DNA from: Auricularia sp. M13
Lineage: Eukaryota; Basidiomycota; Agaricomycetes; Auriculariales; Auriculariaceae
Reading direction: 5' to 3'
Assembly: GCA_037042915.1 (NCBI GenBank)
Contig: CM073193.1
Location: 4,092,001-4,156,000 of the forward strand
DNA length: 64,000 nt
Shown in pieces: positions 45,064 through 55,301 of the stretch (the first letter of the stretch is position 1; every line of letters starts with the position of its first letter). The notes under the pieces are model-generated. The model made no database searches, was not told the origin of the DNA, and was given only the letters and a program-made list of their open reading frames with translations. A program made the translations under genes and the position numbers.

Positions 45064-46008
45064 CTAGTCGGCTTTCAGACGCTTGTGAGGTGGTGTGGGC
45101 GGTAGATCTTCGCTTTCCATCTCTGTGTCGCTGTCAGCCACGAGCGTTTGCTGTCGTTGAGTACCGTCCTGAAGTATTTCTCGAGACTGACGCGACTGGT
45201 TAGATGGGGAAGAGCAAATATGCGAGCTGACCTTTTTCAGCATGTCCGCAGCAACGAGGTTGCCTGGATCAATGGAAAGGGCTTTGTTGAAGTGCGTCTC
45301 GACATCGCGCATCAAACCCTGGTTGAATCCTATGAAGTGGATGCCGATGAGCAAGCCGCTAGCTGACTGACATGGATGCACACCCATAGACTGCGAGTAC
45401 TGTGACATCGGTTGGCTAGCCGTACTAATAGATGGCTGGGCAAGGTATAGCGAGAGCATCCCAGCATAAGTGTGAAGCACGGGGTTATCTTGGTAGGGCA
45501 AGGATGGTAGGTAACTGTCGACGGATGAGTCTTGCGTAGTGTAGGCACAGCGAGTATAACACTAGCAGTTGTAGTTCAGCAAGAGCTCCCCTGTAGTCCT
45601 CCTGTGTGATCATGAGCTGTGCGATCTCCTGCAGAATAGCCTCTTTCTGAGTCCAGACAATGAGCACATGAGAGTCAACTGGAACGCTGTTGGTCCACTG
45701 GCCTGCTCTGGATGCTGAAACATCATTGCACGCAGGTAGTCAAGAGACGCCGAGTCTTCACGCTGGTCAGAGATCATGAGAAGCCCCAGTCGCCAGAGAT
45801 GTCGCCACTGCACTTCCTTGCAACGCGCCAGGATGGCCCAGCCTCGCCTAGCGCTGACCAGGTCTCCTCGCTGCACAGAGAGCTCTACCAGATCGAGCAG
45901 CCGGCGTATGTGTACCTTCCGCGCCGTATAGGACTTGCGGGGCACATGTTCGCTTTCGAAGGTGAAGGACGGTGGCATACCAGTAACGCGGTGATCGGAC
46001 TCCGCCAT
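45064..46008 (-). CDS. RRN11: RNA polymerase I core factor subunit RRN11
   Basis: Rrn11 is part of the core factor (with Rrn6 and Rrn7) that recruits RNA polymerase I to the rDNA promoter. The key block YTARKVHIRRLLDLVELSVQ RGDLVSARRGWAILARCKEV runs straight on from MAESDHRVTGMPPSFTFESE; this TPR-like segment is diagnostic. Then come WRHLWRLGLLMI, ILQEIAQLMITQEDYRGALA, a further helical repeat (VETHFNKALSIDPGNLVAAD) and an acidic tail ending PPHKRLKAD. I place the start at 46008, since the earlier in-frame ATG codons at 46026 and 46029 would reach into the divergent neighbour's start. The middle exon borders are uncertain. Confidence 0.78.
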
Positions 46009-46027
46009 CTCTCCACTCACGCTCATC

Positions 46028-47226
46028 ATGGACGACGACCTTTTTGGTGGCCCTTCTGTCTGGGCGTCCACTTCCACGCCGTCAGACCCCAGTCCAAAAC
46101 CTCTGGCCGATGATGATGATGAAACAGCGCCAGCTGTTGTAGCTGACGCCTCGTTCGACGACTTTGACGATTTCAATGAACCGACGGCGGCGACGGACGA
46201 TGATTTTGGCGACGACTTCGGCGACTTTGGCGATGCGCAAGAGCCGTTCAGTGCCACGGGTTTCGATGAACCTATTGCTGCAGCGCCGCCTCCACTTGTA
46301 GACGAGCCAGAGAGCACTTGGGGTGAGGCATGGCATCCACTGCGACTCGAGCCGTTTCCGCCACCGAACGAACTCGCCGAGCGCGTCGAAGAACTGCTCG
46401 CGCCAATATACGACAGCTCCGAGTTGTCGCAATGGCTGACGGACGAGAATATACGGCAAGCTGAGGGCCTCAACCAGACACTTGTCACGCCAGAAAGGTA
46501 TGTCGACGCATCCTTACGTCTGTCCTCACGCGGCCGCTGACCAGCTTCATTGCAGCCGCAACCTGTTCCAGACAATATTCGCAACCTATCCGCCTGCAAC
46601 GCGACCGCCTGACTGGATACGCTCGCGCATACGCAGGCAGCACCTCATCTCACTCGGCATCCCTATCAACCTCGATGAAGTCCTACCGCAAGCAAATGGA
46701 AAACCCATGCCTGAGCTGCAGATCTCTACTCGGCCTGCGTCGACACCGCCAGGAGAATTGGGGAAGCGAACATCCACTGCCCGCAATATTCCAGCGTCCA
46801 GTTATCCATCCAGATCGGGCACGCCGCAGCCGTCAGCGCCGCCATCTGCACGGCCTGGACCAGCGTCTGCCGCTCAGAATCTCGGACTGGGACCAAAGCC
46901 TGTGTTGGACAAGGACAAGGTCTCCGAAATGCTTGCGCTTGAGACAGGTCAGTCCAAGCTTCGTCGTTCACTTTGCATGCTGAATATATGTAGATTCACT
47001 GTCGCTGCTGCCATTATCTGTGTTGCAGAAGCATCTCGCAACACTACGATCGCTCACGGCAGATGCGTCCGCGCAACTCACGCATCTGCTTCAGACCAAG
47101 GATGCGTTGCAGCAGGACTCCGAGACTTACAATGGTCTCATCGGAGAGCTTGTCAGCGAGGCGACGCGGAGCAAAATTGCGCAACGCGGGCGCTCGGGTT
47201 CGAAGCGATCCAGCGCATTTTCCTGA
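46028..47226 (+). CDS. Acidic-motif protein, aftiphilin/Laa2-like
   Basis: The N-terminus MDDDLFGGPSVWASTSTPSD and the repeated acidic-aromatic text DDFDDFNEP and DDFGDDFGDFGDAQ are the kind of motif by which accessory proteins of clathrin adaptor AP-1 bind the gamma-ear. The middle (LAERVEELLAPIYDSSELSQ, SRNLFQTIFATYPPATRPPD, RRQHLISLGIPINLDEVLP) is compact and looks conserved across fungi; the C-terminus is a coiled coil (LQKHLATLRSLTADASAQLT) ending with a basic patch. I assign it to the aftiphilin/Laa2 group by these features, not by a search. Three introns. It starts 19 bp from the divergent RRN11 start. Confidence 0.5.
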
Positions 47227-47378
47227 GCTGTGCCCTCGGATTGGACACTAGTGTAGACCATGTACACCTTTGGGTGGATAATTTATCTTCTCTTGCTGTG
47301 CACAGCGGCGTGTTTTCCCATGCGACCTGGATTGCATGCCTACTACGAGTACAAGTGCAAAGTAGTCAGCCAAAACGT

Positions 47379-48285
47379 TCATTGAACGCCACCTTGCCAT
47401 GGGACCTCGCACATCCCGATTTCCAGAGCCGCAAGCTGCTTGGCTGGCAGTGCCGGTTGTGATTCAATTTGTTGCCCACCTCCAGGGTGTATGCGTGTGT
47501 TGGGGTCTGGCATGCGGACGAGTACAGCGATGCTCAGGACTGCTTCATCGACCGCTGCATCCTTGCTTCGCCTCGTGCTCGAACTCAATTGCGACGGTAA
47601 TAACGGTAAGCCGCCCCCATGAGCGATCACCCGACCGGGGTACAGCTCGCTGGGAGAGCCAGGGGCAGAAGTAGTGGATGCGGTATGGGGCTCTGCAGCC
47701 GGGGCCTGCTTTGGGACAAGGGAAGCCGCAACAGGCTGCGCAGGAGTCAGTTCGTGCCGGTCTAGCTGAGAGGGTAGTATGAGTGATCGTACGCGCATGG
47801 ACCCCCAGGGATGCGAAGGTGGCAGCTTCGAGTTCGCGGCAGTTGCATTCTCGAGCCAGACCTCGTAGGTCGGCGGAGATGGCGCGTCGTCACCGCGTCC
47901 TGCGCTGCGGTCGCGAGCCTCGTCAGCCGCCGCCGCGGAGCGTCGTTGTCGGTCGCTGTATACGCGTGCAGCCATGCCTCCGCCCATGACGATGATGAAT
48001 ATGAGCAGAACTAAGCCGTGCACGAATAATTCAGCGCCGCAGAGGGATGGCGCAAGCACGACCGTACGCACATGCGACCACAAATCCGAATATCAAGTTG
48101 GGCTGGGTCTGCTTAGGCTTGTCTGGTGGACCTCCGTAATAAGGTGGGGGAGGGGTATGATGCGGGTAAGTATGCGAGGTGGTTGCATTAGCAGCACTGC
48201 TCGAAGTCCTGGACGAGGCCGTTGTGACTGGCAAAGCACTGGCATTGAGTGTGGACGAAATCGAAGACGTCGTTAACGAAGACAT
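47379..48285 (-). CDS. Single-pass membrane protein with a proline-rich PY-type motif
   Basis: The N-terminus MSSLTTSSISSTLNASALPV is Ser/Thr-rich, like a short extracellular part, followed by PPPPYYGGPP. After an intron (donor GTGCGT) one hydrophobic helix forms, LIFGFVVAFLLIFIIVMGGG, then the positive stretch ARVYSDRQRRS. The cytoplasmic part has PPTYEVWL, a PPxY motif that could bind WW-domain ubiquitin ligases such as Rsp5, and a Pro/Ala/Ser-rich remainder ending EVPWQGGVQ. I do not recognise the family. The splice that completes the membrane helix supports a real gene. A ligase adaptor or wall sensor is possible but unproven. Confidence 0.6.
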
Positions 48286-49037
48286 GGCGTGAAGCTCAGA
48301 GGATCGTCTGAACGATCATTGGGAGGGATAGCGAAGCTTGCCGCGGTTGCGGTGTAAAACATCTTGCAGAACAAGGTGCCGTGCCCGGCCGGTGTGCCAC
48401 TGGTTCTTATTTGAGTGCTTTTCCCACCAAAGTCATGATCTGCCATGTAACCCGCGACAGATGTATTTGTAAATTTGTGAACTGGACGACGCATGGCAAC
48501 AACTTAAAGTAATATCTGGCTGTGGATGACGAAGCCCCTGCCATTCTAATTGCTGCATGCATGGATTACAATAGACCTACACGGACGCACAAGCGTTCTA
48601 TCGGTACAGATTTCTAAAGCACAAGAGCTGGGGCGTCCGTTGGTTTTTCGACATCAGCCTGGGAGTTGGCGCGCGACGCCAAGTAAGTTTGGCTCGAGCC
48701 ATGCATGGTTGCACATCGAACTGGCGAACTCGCGATGGGGCGGGTGTGTCGACGAGGTGCTAAACGAGACGCCATTGCTCAGCGCATATCCCTAACTGGT
48801 TGGTTGTCAGCACGAGAATCAAGCGCACCAGCTGGCCTTTGATATAACGCATCGGTCGAGCGCGCCGAGTTCGACATACCGTACTTACCAGATTCTCTCC
48901 TCGTGTACAGTCAGTGGCCCCTGTCATCCTCGTCGAAATGGCCGTATGTGCCTCGGTAAATGCGTTATCCGGAGGCGCCAAGTCGCCATTATACGATCCT
49001 GAATGTGCTGCCGCGTTCGCCGATGGACCTCAAGAAG
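48286..49037. other. Intergenic region, nothing recognised
   Basis: About 750 bp between two minus-strand genes. Contains the promoter of the membrane protein and the 3' end of the MYND gene. No further coding signal. Confidence 0.35.
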
Positions 49038-50444
49038 CTACCGCGCACTGTGTCTCCTCCACCTACGGAGATGATGAAGAAATGCACACGTCGTGGAAGA
49101 ATACCCACCTCCGGTATCAACGTATTCGCGAAGAAGCTCTGGGTCAATCCCCGTCGCCCACTGGACCACGCGCTGGGCGTCGGCGGCGGGCAAGTGGTGG
49201 TCACGACATGCGGCCGTGAACCTGTCGGGCGGGCAGACCTTCCAGTCGACGAAGAGCGATATCTCGTGCAGGATGTTGCAAATGGGCTTGTGTCCGCGAT
49301 TCCAGTCCAAGCGCTGGCAGTCACGAGAGCAGTATTGCGCGAGTTGGCAGCGTGCACAGCGCGGGAACGGACGCGCGTCTGGCGCACGCACCACTCCGCA
49401 CGTAAAGCAGGCTGCGTGCCTCGCGACGATGGGCAATAAGACGCACAGCATGATGTACGGGTCCGTGAGCTCGTCTATTTTGTGCGTCAAAGCTTGCTGC
49501 ATCTCGCTCGGGAGGTCTGCGTCTGGAAGCCCCATCAACGCGTGGATGATGGCACCAAGCATGGCCATGTCGTTGCCCAGGAGGCGACCGTTGTCGAGGT
49601 AAGGGAGGATGCTGTATATAGCATCATAGAGCGGGCGTTCGTATCCCTGAAGAAATGCCGCCGTGTCGCCCTCGTCGCGATTGGGTCCATTGACCAGGGA
49701 GCAGAGCAGCTCACTTGTGCATCCCGCTCGATCCAGCCATGGATGCAGTGCCTCCCTCAGCCGGTCGTGTGGGACGGCGTCGCCATACTGCAGCATGACA
49801 TGACGCATGGCTTTATCCGCGTGCGCCGCAGTGTCGTTGAGGATGTGTATCATCGTCTCGAGAACGACCACACGATGAGAGATAAGTTCCGACATCACGA
49901 TTGTGCGATACTGAGAGACGATAGCCACGATGATCCAGCATTCTGTCGGGAGCAGCTGGTACCATTGGACCATACCCGCCACGGCCTTGGCAACACCGTG
50001 GGGGAAGATCTGCTCTGTCTCTAGAGGCCACATTCGACGTTTCCTGCTGAGTTTCTTCTCGGTTCGATGTTGTATATAGGACATCTTCAGACACCCGTAG
50101 AGACGTTGCGACATCATCGCAGCAAGGCAATGAAGCAAGTCCTTGTCAGCGGGTCCCTGTCGCAGACCGGGAGGTTTGCACTTGATGCAGCGCAAGCGAT
50201 TGTGCTGCAATGCCGCGTTTGCAGAAGCACGATTGTCAGAAGTCCTGTCGATAGCCAAGAATCGTATTAAGGCATCCCAGAACGACCGGCATCGAGTGCC
50301 CAGCAATGTGATGGAGTCGTCATTGCCGATGTCGGTGAGAAATATGCCGAGACAGTCAGGACAGACGCTTGGGTTGTCTATGTCCTCTAGTCCATAAGCG
50401 TACGTGCGAGCCTGAGATACCAATGTAGCAGGAGAATCGTGCAT
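49038..50444 (-). CDS. MYND zinc-finger protein
   Basis: One unbroken frame of 468 codons from ATG 50444 (MHDSPATLVSQARTYAYGLE). Residues about 349-389 form an MYND finger: CFTCGVV, FPRCARCQLAQYCSRDCQ, DWNRGHKPIC, with all Cys and His ligands in the expected spacing. The preceding 340 residues are mostly helical (armadillo-like in style) with no domain I can name; the tail includes a second helical part. Agaricomycetes have large, rapidly changing families of intronless or intron-poor MYND proteins of unknown function, and this fits them. The lack of introns is unusual among its neighbours. MYND fingers bind proline-rich peptides, so a protein-protein role is likely. Confidence 0.8.
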   Translation of the reverse strand: MHDSPATLVSQARTYAYGLEDIDNPSVCPDCLGIFLTDIGNDDSITLLGTRCRSFWDALIRFLAIDRTSDNRASANAALQHNRLRCIKCKPPGLRQGPADKDLLHCLAAMMSQRLYGCLKMSYIQHRTEKKLSRKRRMWPLETEQIFPHGVAKAVAGMVQWYQLLPTECWIIVAIVSQYRTIVMSELISHRVVVLETMIHILNDTAAHADKAMRHVMLQYGDAVPHDRLREALHPWLDRAGCTSELLCSLVNGPNRDEGDTAAFLQGYERPLYDAIYSILPYLDNGRLLGNDMAMLGAIIHALMGLPDADLPSEMQQALTHKIDELTDPYIMLCVLLPIVARHAACFTCGVVRAPDARPFPRCARCQLAQYCSRDCQRLDWNRGHKPICNILHEISLFVDWKVCPPDRFTAACRDHHLPAADAQRVVQWATGIDPELLREYVDTGGGYSSTTCAFLHHLRRWRRHSAR

Positions 50445-50946
50445 GCAGCCGTCCGAAGATTGGCGAGTAAACGCCTAATCCCCGAAGCAGAGCCGCCAGC
50501 AAGTCGGAGGTAGATAGAACGAGGCCTACAAGTACTGATATCCGTCAGCGTAGACCTACTACAAGGTCGTGTCTCAGGTGTGGGAAGTCGAAGAGGTGTC
50601 GCCGGACTTTGAAATCCGTCCCTCCCTGAAGGACCGTGATAATACTACTGTAATCGCTTCTTTCTACCACCTTCGCCGCGGTCTTCACACGCAAATAGTA
50701 GATAGACTCCAGTCTGGTCTGTATACAGCTCGAAAGGGCTGGGAAGCATGTGCCCGATTTCTAACAGCGGGTTTGCCTAGTTGTCTGTGTCATGGTCATT
50801 GGTTGTGTAGCGCATGCACAACTCATTTTGTGCTCTCGATACGATAAGCCAAGGAAGTAACTCTATATTCGTCGTCACGTCTACCGCTAGCGTTGAGTAA
50901 TTGAGAAAAAACATCGTTAGAGTTGCGTCAAAGAGTAAAATTCTAG
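50445..50946. other. Intergenic region, nothing recognised
   Basis: About 500 bp. A plus-strand frame at 50569-50847 has no ATG at its start and no recognisable domain; the 3' end of the GT18 gene may extend into it by an alternative splice. Confidence 0.35.
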
Positions 50947-52549
50947 TTAAAGTAATGAGCAACTAATATTCAGTGACACAGAGACACTCACGACGAGCTT
51001 CCTCCCTCCTGAGCTCTGTGCTGCCTTCAGTTGCTCTGCACGGCTTCGCCAATCTGTCTCCACGAAGTGCGAAAGGCGAGCCGTGACGGCTTCCGGGGTC
51101 ATGTCTTCTGGAATGAACCTAGCCGATGTTAGCTGCGTAGTGAAGGCCACGCGTAGCTCACCGATTTATAGGTGTGTTGACTGCGCGCGCGACGGTATCC
51201 CAAAACAAGTGCGTTCGTTCGGATAGGTCAGGCACCCTCAACGGGTGATAGACGAATGGCTCCTCAACGTATCGCAAGCCATCGTGCTGGGCTGCCCAAG
51301 CGCTGCGGTTCTGTGGATTTCGGTGGTCCCATTGATACACTGGGTTGATGAAGGGCACGCCCAAGCAAAGAGCGTCGTACGGGGACGGAGAGAGGAACGG
51401 CTGACCAACGCCAACTAGAACCTTGGACGAGGAAAGCGCCGCATAAAATTCGTCTGTAGGGAGCGTGCTGCCATCAAGATTCTGTATGCCAGCCGGAATC
51501 TGAGGCGCGGGTTGCGTCACATGCTCCTCCTTGGTATCGTTCCATATTGCACCAACAAAGGAGAGATCATGCAGAGCGGAAGGTGGATGCGAGTAGTCCA
51601 GCCCTGGCCAGGCATAGGTATCCTTGAAGAAGTAGGACAGCCGCTTTGCGAGAACGAACGCTTGGTGTTTGCGCTGGCCGTGAGGAAGCAAGGGCTGGAG
51701 ACTGCAGGTATGGTTGACACTGTAGCCGATGAATATGTGTCCATTGCCGTACTCGGTAGGTGCAAGCGTCCATGCGTTCCCGAGCGGATGAGGCAAGTAG
51801 GAGTCCTTCCAGAATTCGAAACCAAACATCTTCCATAACGGAACACCATTGGGATTTCGCGACGACTTGATGCACTCCTCGGCCAAAAGACAGTCGTGTA
51901 TAACGCCGGACTGGGCAATGATGACCGTCACCAAGGAAGGGAACATGCGGTATTGTTCGGCAAGCTGGCGATGGTCCTCGGCGAATAGGAAAGTGTAACC
52001 GAGCTCAAAGAGCGAATAGATCTGAGAACGAGCCGTTAAGCAAATCAAATGACGAGGAGAGGTGGTGGTTCACAATACTGTTAGCCCTGCTCACAAAGTG
52101 AGCGCAGACTCACGGCAACGTCTGTACACTGACCAGATGTTTTCACCTGAAACCTGACCTTCGAGGGCCAATGTGAAGTCCCAGGAGACCAAGAGCACAA
52201 CTTTCGTTTGATTCACGCCGCAGGATTCGGTCGCCATACATTCTATAAGCTGGCGCATGGCATAGCTGTTCTCGTTCGGCCAGAAAGTGTGGTCTTGCGT
52301 CTCGAGAAACGGGAATAAATGCGCGAACTTGGATGACGAAGGTGGTGAGGAGAGTCGGTTGCCACGATCCAGCGCCAATTTCGGGCGAGCCATGGGCTCC
52401 AGCCATTGCAAAGGCTGCGAGAGCGAGTAGAAGCCGAGGCCGAGCAACGAGGACGCGAAGAAGAAAACACCGATCCAGCAGAACCGTGACAGCGTGAGCA
52501 GCGACCTTGGTCGGGGCGTCAAGTCGAGCAGCCTTGCGTCCAAATACAT
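50947..52549 (-). CDS. Glycosyltransferase family 18 protein (GnT-V type)
   Basis: A type II Golgi-membrane enzyme: MYLDARLLDLTPRPRSLLTL is followed by one hydrophobic helix, about residues 25-43, then a luminal stem and catalytic part. Segments such as IYSLFELGYTFLFAEDHRQ, GNGHIFIGYSVNHTCSLQP, FFKDTYAWPGLDYSHPP, and LSSSKVLVGVGQPFLSPSPYDAL with LGVPFINPVYQWDHRNPQN closely fit GT18, the family of alpha-1,6-mannosylglycoprotein beta-1,6-N-acetylglucosaminyltransferase V. In animals it branches N-glycans; its role in fungi is not settled. Three to four introns. The C-terminal end is uncertain: the last exon may read through to the stop at 50947 or splice to a further exon near 50960. Confidence 0.8.
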
Positions 52550-52870
52550 GTCCGAGCGCACCTAGAGCCTTCCCTTCCCACAATGGCCATGGAGCAGGCG
52601 AAGAAGCCAGTTAGGATTTAACGGGACCTTGAAAGCCAGGACTAAATGCGATAGAAGCTAGTCACTTAGTGACATTGTCTTGAACGCCATCTGACTCTGC
52701 GTTGTGCCAGGCGACAGGTATCGGACCCTTCAGGCGCGGTCGGTCGTCACGAATCATTGAATGCGGTGGTGGCAGCAAGTTGGAGTGCGAGATGATCCGA
52801 CGATTATACACACAGAGCTAAGTATCTTTGTTTAATGTGATATATACAATATACATATGGAGAGCAACAA
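52550..52870. promoter_or_regulatory. Intergenic region upstream of GT18 and tRNA-Gly
   Basis: 320 bp between the GT18 start and the tRNA. Includes A/T-rich sequence (ATATATACAATATACATATG) just before the tRNA. No gene seen. Confidence 0.4.
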
Positions 52871-52950
52871 GCACTAATGGTCTAGTGGTTATGATTGACG
52901 CTTCCCACCTGTGATAGCGTTAGAGCCGAGTTCGATTCTCGGTTAGTGCA
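52871..52950 (+). tRNA. tRNA-Gly (CCC) with an 8-nt intron
   Basis: The 80 nt fold into a cloverleaf: acceptor stem GCACTAA/TTAGTGC, anticodon stem GACGC/GCGTT, T arm CCGAG-TTCGATT-CTCGG and discriminator A. The A box (TGGTCTAGTGGTTA) and B box (GTTCGATTC) are present. The anticodon loop is 15 nt, TTCCCACCTGTGATA, instead of 7. With the usual intron place after base 37 it becomes TTCCCA-A with an intron of 8 nt, CCTGTGAT (52908-52915), and anticodon CCC for glycine. No CCA end is encoded, as in other nuclear tRNA genes. Confidence 0.9.
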
Positions 52951-52952
52951 TA

Positions 52953-52956
52953 TTTT
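52953..52956 (+). terminator. RNA polymerase III T-run terminator
   Basis: TTTT begins three bases after the end of the tRNA, the minimal pol III stop signal. Confidence 0.6.
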
Positions 52957-53405
52957 ATTGCATTTCAGCGGGAGTGCTCGTAACGCGTGATCGAGCTCCG
53001 ACTGAATACTCCTTGGCCTCAAACCACGCGATGGATGACTTTACGGAGGCACGTTCAACGAACTCATGGAGTAGTCATCGTTTTTGACGTGCTTCTCCTT
53101 TAAGGATCATTCTGCCCAGCTGCTCGGGAAAGACTGGCTTGTTAAGGTCGCGCCAACCAGAGCTGCATCTTGAAAACTGGACTCACGAAGACCCACAGTC
53201 AGCTAGCGACGGTGGAACGGCAATGATACCATATTTGTTCGTCCGTACATTCGATCTTACATCTCTTGTGGGCTCTGACCAGCTTTATTAAAGAAAGTCG
53301 CAACATCATCTGATAACCTCACGTGTTGTATTATCATTTCTGACACGAAGAGAGTATGGGCGGAAGGCAAGCCAAAACTGACTTACGGTGCAGGCTACTG
53401 AAGCT
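52957..53405. other. Intergenic region, nothing recognised
   Basis: About 450 bp between the tRNA and the next plus-strand gene. No coding signal or repeat seen. Confidence 0.35.
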
Positions 53406-54582
53406 ATGTCACAGTTCTTCGAGGGAAACAGCTTCTGCGTCGATGGCACGCGCTCAATCCCCAATTACCGTCGTCGGCTGACGACTCTGCCGCTGGTGTC
53501 AAGGAAGCCCAACGGCGCGCACTCGCAGCGTTAGGCGCCATTCACACACTTCGAAACATGTCCCTTGCTACCTTCAGCATTGTACAGTCGCTTCACGCAG
53601 TACGTCGGCCACTGCTGTCAGGTGGGCTTTGTGTAACCTGTTCAGGATTTGGCCTGCGAGATAGGATGCGAAGACTACACATGGCAATGGCACACTAATG
53701 CGCTGGGATATCGAACGTCCTCTGAGCTGCTATCTAAGCATCTTATTCTGCCATTAATGTCGTTCAGTCATGTCGCCTTCACTTCCACTCAACCGTTGCA
53801 ACAGATGCCTGCAGAGGAACTCGAGAAAGTATGTGCCCGTCTTTGCGTGCGACGTATTGCTCATTGTCGCGACGTTGAAGCTCATTGATAAGAACGGACG
53901 TGTTTATAGACGGAGTGTGGACGCTCAATTCAAGAAGGTCTTGACAGAACCAAAGCTGGCTACGTCGCTCAGTCGCATAGACGCGATATTTGGGATGCAA
54001 CCCGACCCTCGTATGTTGGACTCCATGCACTGCGTGATCTGACACTGCGTAGCTGCGATAAAGGTCGATATCGATGACACGGGTCCCGAAATGCCAGAGC
54101 CTGACGAGCCAGTGATGTCAGCTCCGCGAAAGGCTTCGCCAAAACCAAAGACACCGGTAAGCGCGATGCCGTTCCCATGCAGAGCTATCGAAGTGATACT
54201 TGGCCGACAGCAGAAGCCTTCTCGGATTTCTAGTCCACCTCCAGCTCACACAACGACAAAACCCACCAAGCCTGCCGCTCCAGCCAGCTCGGAGACAGAG
54301 ACCGAGTCGGAGGATGGCTCTCCAGCAAAGCCTGCAGTCGTTTCCAAGCCGACTTCGACTGTGAACAACGACGCGATGGACACCTCTGACATCGAACCCG
54401 CGAAACCCACGAAGAAGACTAAGAAGAACACCGTGCCCGACTCCGAAACGGACTCTTCACCTGTTGCAAAGAAGGCAAAACCGTCGACAGATTCGGATAG
54501 CGATTCATCGCCTCCTCGGAGACCTGCTGCTCGAGGTGGAGGCGTACGGCAACCCATCAAGCGAGGCGGTCGACGATTCTAG
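53406..54582 (+). CDS. Unrecognised protein with a globular head and an acidic/basic tail
   Basis: The start MSQFFEG joins KQLLRRWHALNPQLP and QRRALAALGAIHTLRNMSLA only if one G is added to the GGG at 53423-53425. Splicing gives DLACEIGCEDYTWQWH, MPAEELEK joined to LIDKNGRVYRRSVDAQFKKV (donor GTATGT), and KLATSLSRIDAIFGMQPDP. The tail is disordered: TESEDGSPAKP, PDSETDSSPVAKKAKPSTD and a basic end GGGVRQPIKRGGRRF. A folded head of some 170 residues with a long charged tail and a basic tip is a layout seen in DNA-repair scaffolds such as XLF/XRCC4 relatives, but no motif proves that. I leave the function open. The exon from 53690 to 53820 is the least certain. Confidence 0.55.
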
Positions 54583-54631
54583 CACATGTAATTGTCTTTG
54601 CTCTGTTCGCAATAATCTATCTATGCGTCTA

Positions 54632-55118
54632 CTACAAATACACACCAGCGTCCTCCGAGGAGTCCGATGTAGGGCCCGCCGCTGCTGGCGCGACTTCATT
54701 TGCGTTCATCTCCGCTGAGCGCTCTTGCGGGGCAATATCGTAGTGTGGATTCGATGCCTGGGTGAAACCTTTGGCTTGTAGTGCAAGGCGCATCATTTGA
54801 ATGCGCTCCGTTTGGGATGCACTGGTCGTCGCAAGGTTAACGCAGGTCAGAAGATATCGTGTACACTCACATAACATCTTCATTTTCCTTTATGGCGTCT
54901 GATATTTCAGCGTCTGGTGATGCCTCAACGTGTTCCTTGAGTTCGTCTTGAGTCCGACGGAGCTGCACGAGCGAGTGCTGCAAACGCGCGATTTCTACTT
55001 TATGTCAAAGCCTGATGTAGGCCGCGCAGGTGCACAGACCTTGGGCGATCTCAGGCACAGAGAGCGCTACTAGCTCGGCCCATGTAAAGGGCTGTGGATG
55101 ACAGGGAATCCATTCCAT
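54632..55118 (-). CDS. TMA17/ADC17-like proteasome assembly chaperone
   Basis: A small helical protein, about 125 residues. From ATG 55118 it reads MEWIPCHPQPFTWAELVALS, PEIAQEIARLQHSLVQLRRT, QDELKEHVEASPDAEISDAI, KENEDVIASQTERIQMMRLA and LQAKGF, then a disordered end. The pattern 'entry helix, long coiled-coil, ENE-VI-x-SQ-ER-x-x-x-L, KG' is that of yeast Tma17 (Adc17), a stress-induced chaperone that helps assemble the proteasome base by binding Rpt6. Two introns splice in frame. Assignment is by pattern. It lies head-to-head with a plus-strand HPP gene and tail-to-tail with the preceding gene, whose stop is 49 bp away. Confidence 0.6.
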
Positions 55119-55301
55119 CGTCCGAGTCGCGGTGCCTCGAATGAATGATTGCGTCAACCGCGGAAGGCCGGGAAGCACCGCGTGACGGACGTCCGACATC
55201 ACGGGATTCCCAACTTTAGACTTCCGTTACATAACTCCGGGCGGCCTAAAGGCCCTTGCTCCTCCACGCACGCCAGATTGGATTCCCTGCTTATACACGG
55301 C

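Noticed and set aside
50569-50847. Plus-strand open frame between the MYND and GT18 genes
   Set aside because: It has no ATG at its start, no domain and no splice-site support.
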